A DNA stretch of 8,922 bases from CAZBQG01 sp964493945 (GTDB taxonomy: Bacteria > Pseudomonadota > Alphaproteobacteria > Rhodospirillales > UBA2165). The stretch's first letter is position 1. Each line of letters begins with the position of its first letter. The translations under genes were made by a program, and so were the position numbers. Below the pieces are notes generated by a model. That model was not told the DNA's origin. It made no database searches and was given only the letters and a program-made list of their open reading frames with translations. The stretch is taken from contig CAZBQG010000189.1 in NCBI GenBank assembly GCA_964493945.1, forward strand, positions 1 to 8,922, read 5' to 3'. Positions 6,014-8,922 of the stretch are shown here, one piece after another.

Positions 6014-7993
6014 CTACTCTTTTCCAGAACCCGGTTCGAGCCAGAAGCTATCTGGCCGGTACATGCCGAAATGGGCGCCTGGGTCCCAGTTATAGATGGC
6101 CTTTTTGGGCACATTGCGCAGGTGCTGGCTGACCACGATAACCTGGGGTACGGCCGCCACGAGGCCGATGGAAAACATCTGATCCGTATAAAGCGCCAGC
6201 ATTTCATGCCAGATTTTTTCCCGCTTCTCCCGGTTGGTTACCTGTTTCCATTCTTCGTTGAGCTGGAACAGGCGCTTGGCTTCGGGCACGGCGATAGGCT
6301 CGCCGGCTTTCCCACCGGTCTCGAAATATTGCCCCCATTTGGGCCATTGCAATTGCTGCTGGGAGGTGGGCGCCAATTCCTCCGGGCTGGTATCGGGCCC
6401 GGCGATGCCGTTTTCCAGGCCGAACCACATGGACATCTGAACCAGCCCTGAAAAAATCCGGTTGCGCATGACCTGGCGCTGCAGGGGCTTGGAGAAAAGC
6501 TCGATGCCAACCTTGCGCCAACTGTCGCCGATCAGGGCCAGAAGGTCGGCGGGCTCGCTTTCCTCGGTGGCGAAGACCACGGTGATGCGCATGGGTCGCC
6601 CGTCTGGCAAAAGCCGGATGCCCCGCCCGTTGCGCTTGGTCAGCCCCAACCCGTCCAGAATCTTGTTGGCCTGGGCGGGATCGAAGCGGGTCCAGCGTTT
6701 GGCATTATCTTTTTTATAAAGCTGGCTGGCCGGCAGCATGGTGTTGTTGGCTTCTTCGGCCAATCCATAAAAAAGCACCTGATTGATTTCGTGCCGGTCT
6801 ACGGCCATGGAAAGGGCGCGGCGGAACTGGGCCTGGCGGAACAGTCCACGCCATGCCCCGTCGACCGAATTCATATTGGGAAAGAGCGCCCAGCGCGCTC
6901 CCTTGGCCGTCTTCCACAACCGCGTCACATAACCGCCCGCCTTTTCGGCCTGTTTGAGCACGGTGTAATTGTTGAAATTCAAACCCCGTGACTGAAGGTC
7001 GGTCTCCCCGCCACCGCTTTTCAAAACGATCAGCTTGGCGCTGGTGATGGCCATCTTCACCTGATCGATATAGGGCAGTTGACGCCCCGCCTTATCAATG
7101 CGGTGAAAATAAGGATTGCGCTCAAAAGTAAACCGCTTGGCCGGAGGGGCGGTCTTCAGCACCCAGGGCTGCAGGCTTGGCAAGGCCGGGTTTATATTTT
7201 TGTATTGGCGGCTTTTAACGTAATGGAGCTCCATCCAATTACGCCGCTTGGCGCCCTTGACCAGCTTGGCCAGTTCGCCGCCCACCGCGTGTTCGCCATG
7301 GAACTTCTTCAGATAATGGGCCGGGCGATAAATGAAATTAGGCGAGGCACCGGCCAGGGCAGGCAGGAAAAACGGATTGGGCTTGGACCAAGTGTAGCGC
7401 ACCGATGTTTCCGACAGCACCTGGAAGCTGGGCTTTACGCCGTCCACCATCATGGTGATGGGCACGTTTTCGTTGACCAGCTTGTCCGAGGTCGCCACGT
7501 CTTCCCAGAAATATCTGAAATCCTCTGTCGTGAAGGGATGCCCGTCGGACCAACGATGGCCGGGACGCAGATGAAAGGTGAAGATGCGGTCCTCTTCCAC
7601 CTCAATCCGTTTCAGGATATCGGGCCGGATATTGAATTTACGGTCATAGCCCACCAGCCTGGCATAGCCATAGACCACCATCTGGCGGACATCCTGTTTG
7701 CGCCCACCCAAAAGGCGCAACACGCCGCCCGGCTTGCCCGGCGTAAGCCCGTCGCCCGCCAAATCCACGACCGAAGGCGTGGCCGGAAGCCTGGCCGAAA
7801 TGGGTGGCAATTTGCCGGCGACGATTTCCTTGGCCAGAAAGGGCGGTTCGGGGTAGTTGGAGTGCTGCTGGGCGCCGACGGTCCAGGGGGTCTTGAACTG
7901 GACCTTGAACTGGATCTTGAACNNNNNNNNNNCGGTCCAGGGGACGGCCAGAGGCAAAAACAAAGCCGTGCATTTGATCCAGGCTTTAAGCAT
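6014..7993 (-). CDS. Periplasmic solute-binding protein, family 5 (peptide ABC importer)
   Basis: This protein captures the substrate, probably an oligopeptide or peptide-like compound, and delivers it to the two permeases encoded downstream. It has 659 residues, counting four unknown ones in the gap. Residues 1-20 are a signal peptide (KCTALFLPLAVPWT core). The SBP_bac_5 signature region is at about 110-165 (FTFHLRPGHRWSDGHPF at 138-154). FERNPYFHRID lies at 290-300 and FRRALSMAVDRHEIN at 390-404, both typical of the family. YPEPPFLAKEIVAGKLPPI after the leader is typical of the longer YejA-like binding proteins. The ATG overlaps the ATPase stop by 8 bases, so translation is coupled. One oddity: a gap and a 12-bp tandem repeat interrupt the leader region. 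Without them the sequence would read PWTVGAQQHS, a plausible cleavage site at VGA/QQ. Confidence 0.92.
   Translation of the reverse strand: MLKAWIKCTALFLPLAVPWTXXXXFKIQFKVQFKTPWTVGAQQHSNYPEPPFLAKEIVAGKLPPISARLPATPSVVDLAGDGLTPGKPGGVLRLLGGRKQDVRQMVVYGYARLVGYDRKFNIRPDILKRIEVEEDRIFTFHLRPGHRWSDGHPFTTEDFRYFWEDVATSDKLVNENVPITMMVDGVKPSFQVLSETSVRYTWSKPNPFFLPALAGASPNFIYRPAHYLKKFHGEHAVGGELAKLVKGAKRRNWMELHYVKSRQYKNINPALPSLQPWVLKTAPPAKRFTFERNPYFHRIDKAGRQLPYIDQVKMAITSAKLIVLKSGGGETDLQSRGLNFNNYTVLKQAEKAGGYVTRLWKTAKGARWALFPNMNSVDGAWRGLFRQAQFRRALSMAVDRHEINQVLFYGLAEEANNTMLPASQLYKKDNAKRWTRFDPAQANKILDGLGLTKRNGRGIRLLPDGRPMRITVVFATEESEPADLLALIGDSWRKVGIELFSKPLQRQVMRNRIFSGLVQMSMWFGLENGIAGPDTSPEELAPTSQQQLQWPKWGQYFETGGKAGEPIAVPEAKRLFQLNEEWKQVTNREKREKIWHEMLALYTDQMFSIGLVAAVPQVIVVSQHLRNVPKKAIYNWDPGAHFGMYRPDSFWLEPGSGKE
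7892..7922 (-). repeat. 12-bp tandem repeat in the leader region of the binding protein
   Basis: On the plus strand the unit is CTTGAACTGGAC (7892-7903), then CTTGAACTGGAT (7904-7915), then CTTGAAC (7916-7922), where it meets the run of Ns. Read on the minus strand it encodes FKIQ FKVQ FKTP, an alternating hydrophobic/polar tetrapeptide. Twelve bases keep the frame for any copy number. The copy number is unknown because the array runs into the gap. Confidence 0.8.
7923..7932. other. Assembly gap (10 Ns)
   Basis: Ten unknown bases lie inside the binding-protein gene. Ten is a common placeholder, so the real length may differ. With exactly ten bases the reading frame happens to be kept across the gap. 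Confidence 0.99.
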
Positions 7994-8922
7994 CTTCCGT
8001 CACCCGCACGAAATGGCCTTCCGCCACCTCGCTCATATGGGCCGGCGCGTCCGTGCCCAGCCCGTAGGGTTTGGGCCAGTCCGCCGGGTTGGAAGCCCGC
8101 CCATCCATCAAGGCCGTAAGATCCAGCCTGCGGGCCGGATCGGGGATGGGAACCGCCGACAAAAGCGCCTGAGTGTAGGGATGGCGCGGATGGTCGAACA
8201 AGGCGTCGCGGGGTGCCGTTTCCACCAGCCGGCCCGCGCACATGACGGCGATGCGGTCGGCCAGATAATCCACCACCGACAAATTGTGCGAAACAAACAG
8301 ATAAGTCAGTCCTAACTCGTCTTGCAGATCCTTCATAAGATTGAGGATTTGCGCCTGCACGGAAACGTCAAGTGCTGAGACTGGCTCGTCCAGCAAAAGC
8401 AGCGCCGGCTTCAGGGCCAGGGCGCGGGCGATGCTGATGCGCTGGCGCTGGCCGCCTGAAAAACTGTGGGGGTAGCGGTTGAGAAAACGGGGATCCAGCC
8501 CGACCAGACCCATCAATTCCTGGACCATGCCGATACGCATGGCCCGGTCACCCACCTGGTGAATAACCAGCGGCTCGCTGATGATATCGAACACCGTCAT
8601 GCGCGGGTTGAGCGACGAGAAAGGATCCTGGAATACATATTGGTATTTGCGGCGATACGGTATGAGATCCTTGCCCTTAAGGCCGGTCAAATCCACCAGC
8701 CGGCCGCCGTCCCGGAACAGAACCTGGCCCTCCTCGGGCGCCAGGGCACGCATGATGATCTTGTTCAAGGTGGTCTTGCCGCAACCGCTTTCGCCCACCA
8801 GGCCCAAGGTTTCGCCCTGGGCGATATGCAGGCTTACATCGTCCACCGCCTTGACCTTGGCGCCATCGCCCAACCCGAACAGGCCGGCCTTGCGAATGTT
8901 ATAGGATTTGGAAACATGGTTG
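7986..8922 (-). CDS. ABC importer ATPase, DppF/OppF class (5' end outside window)
   Basis: This cytoplasmic ATPase drives the peptide-type importer. Counting from the TTG codon at 8873 as residue 1, it shows Walker A GESGCGKT (27-34), Q-loop FQDP (81-84), signature SFSGGQRQR (137-145), Walker B LLLLDEP (158-164) and the switch histidine H196. HPYTQALLSAVPIPDP (231-246) is the C-terminal extension of oligopeptide/dipeptide ATPases. The TTG is not the true start: the frame is open to the window edge and reads NHVSKSYNIRKAGLFG, the normal N-terminal strand region of this class. The gene is therefore partial. It may be a stand-alone DppF-like subunit with a DppD-like partner upstream, or the second half of a fused YejF-like ATPase. 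Its stop overlaps the binding-protein start by 8 bases. Confidence 0.96.
   Translation of the reverse strand, partial: NHVSKSYNIRKAGLFGLGDGAKVKAVDDVSLHIAQGETLGLVGESGCGKTTLNKIIMRALAPEEGQVLFRDGGRLVDLTGLKGKDLIPYRRKYQYVFQDPFSSLNPRMTVFDIISEPLVIHQVGDRAMRIGMVQELMGLVGLDPRFLNRYPHSFSGGQRQRISIARALALKPALLLLDEPVSALDVSVQAQILNLMKDLQDELGLTYLFVSHNLSVVDYLADRIAVMCAGRLVETAPRDALFDHPRHPYTQALLSAVPIPDPARRLDLTALMDGRASNPADWPKPYGLGTDAPAHMSEVAEGHFVRVTEDA

Larger units (their letters stand above)
7879..7943. repeat. 11-bp direct duplication flanking the repeat and gap
   Basis: CGGTCCAGGGG occurs at 7879-7889 and again at 7933-7943, on either side of the tandem repeat and the gap. On the coding strand both copies encode PWT in the same frame (residues 18-20 and 36-38). 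Removing one copy with everything between restores a continuous, ordinary signal peptide. This is the footprint expected of an insertion with target duplication, of tandem expansion, or of a bad contig join. Confidence 0.75.

Noticed and set aside
7079..8119. A 346-residue plus-strand ORF opposite the binding protein
   Set aside because: It is antisense to a well-supported gene, runs through the assembly gap and has no recognisable motif.
3013..8922. A new defence or biosynthetic system made of the methyltransferase and the importer
   Set aside because: The genes are on opposite strands in convergent operons. The importer is a standard peptide-type ABC system and nothing ties the methyltransferase to it.

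Overview
The window is about 60-68% GC over most of its length and looks like a fragment of an alphaproteobacterial chromosome. Rhodospirillales is my best guess from codon use, gene style and the intergenic repeat, but there is no marker gene to prove it. A run of 10 Ns at 7923-7932 shows that it comes from a scaffolded draft or metagenome assembly.

Layout: (1) Positions 1-258 are clearly poorer in GC (22 of 60 in the first line, 26 of 60 in the third) and hold one short ORF with a signal-peptide-like start. (2) Positions 259-653 have no convincing gene. They hold a compact, palindrome-rich unit. Its two ends (about 404-450 and 601-651) are inverted, diverged copies of one sequence, and terminator-like hairpins lie between them. 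(3) Minus strand, 654-1333: a broken 5' remnant of a CocE/NonD-type alpha/beta hydrolase. It carries a frameshift near 780 and stops where the palindromic unit begins. (4) Plus strand, 1379-3864: nadB (L-aspartate oxidase) and an overlapping class I SAM-dependent methyltransferase. (5) Minus strand, 8922 down to 3855: a peptide-type ABC importer operon in transcription order ATPase (start outside the window), periplasmic solute-binding protein, YejB/DppB-type permease, YejE/DppC-type permease. Neighbouring genes overlap by 4-8 nt or are 9 nt apart.

How the genes work together: the ABC genes encode the complete membrane and periplasmic part of an oligopeptide or peptide-like importer, plus at least one ATPase. 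NadB starts de novo NAD synthesis, but its usual partners nadA and nadC are not visible. The methyltransferase is probably co-translated with nadB through an ATGA overlap, with no obvious functional link.

No CRISPR, RNA gene, phage module or recognisable new multi-gene system was found. The points most worth a second look are the inverted-repeat unit at the hydrolase breakpoint, and the 12-bp tandem repeat plus gap, flanked by an 11-bp duplication, inside the signal-peptide region of the binding protein.
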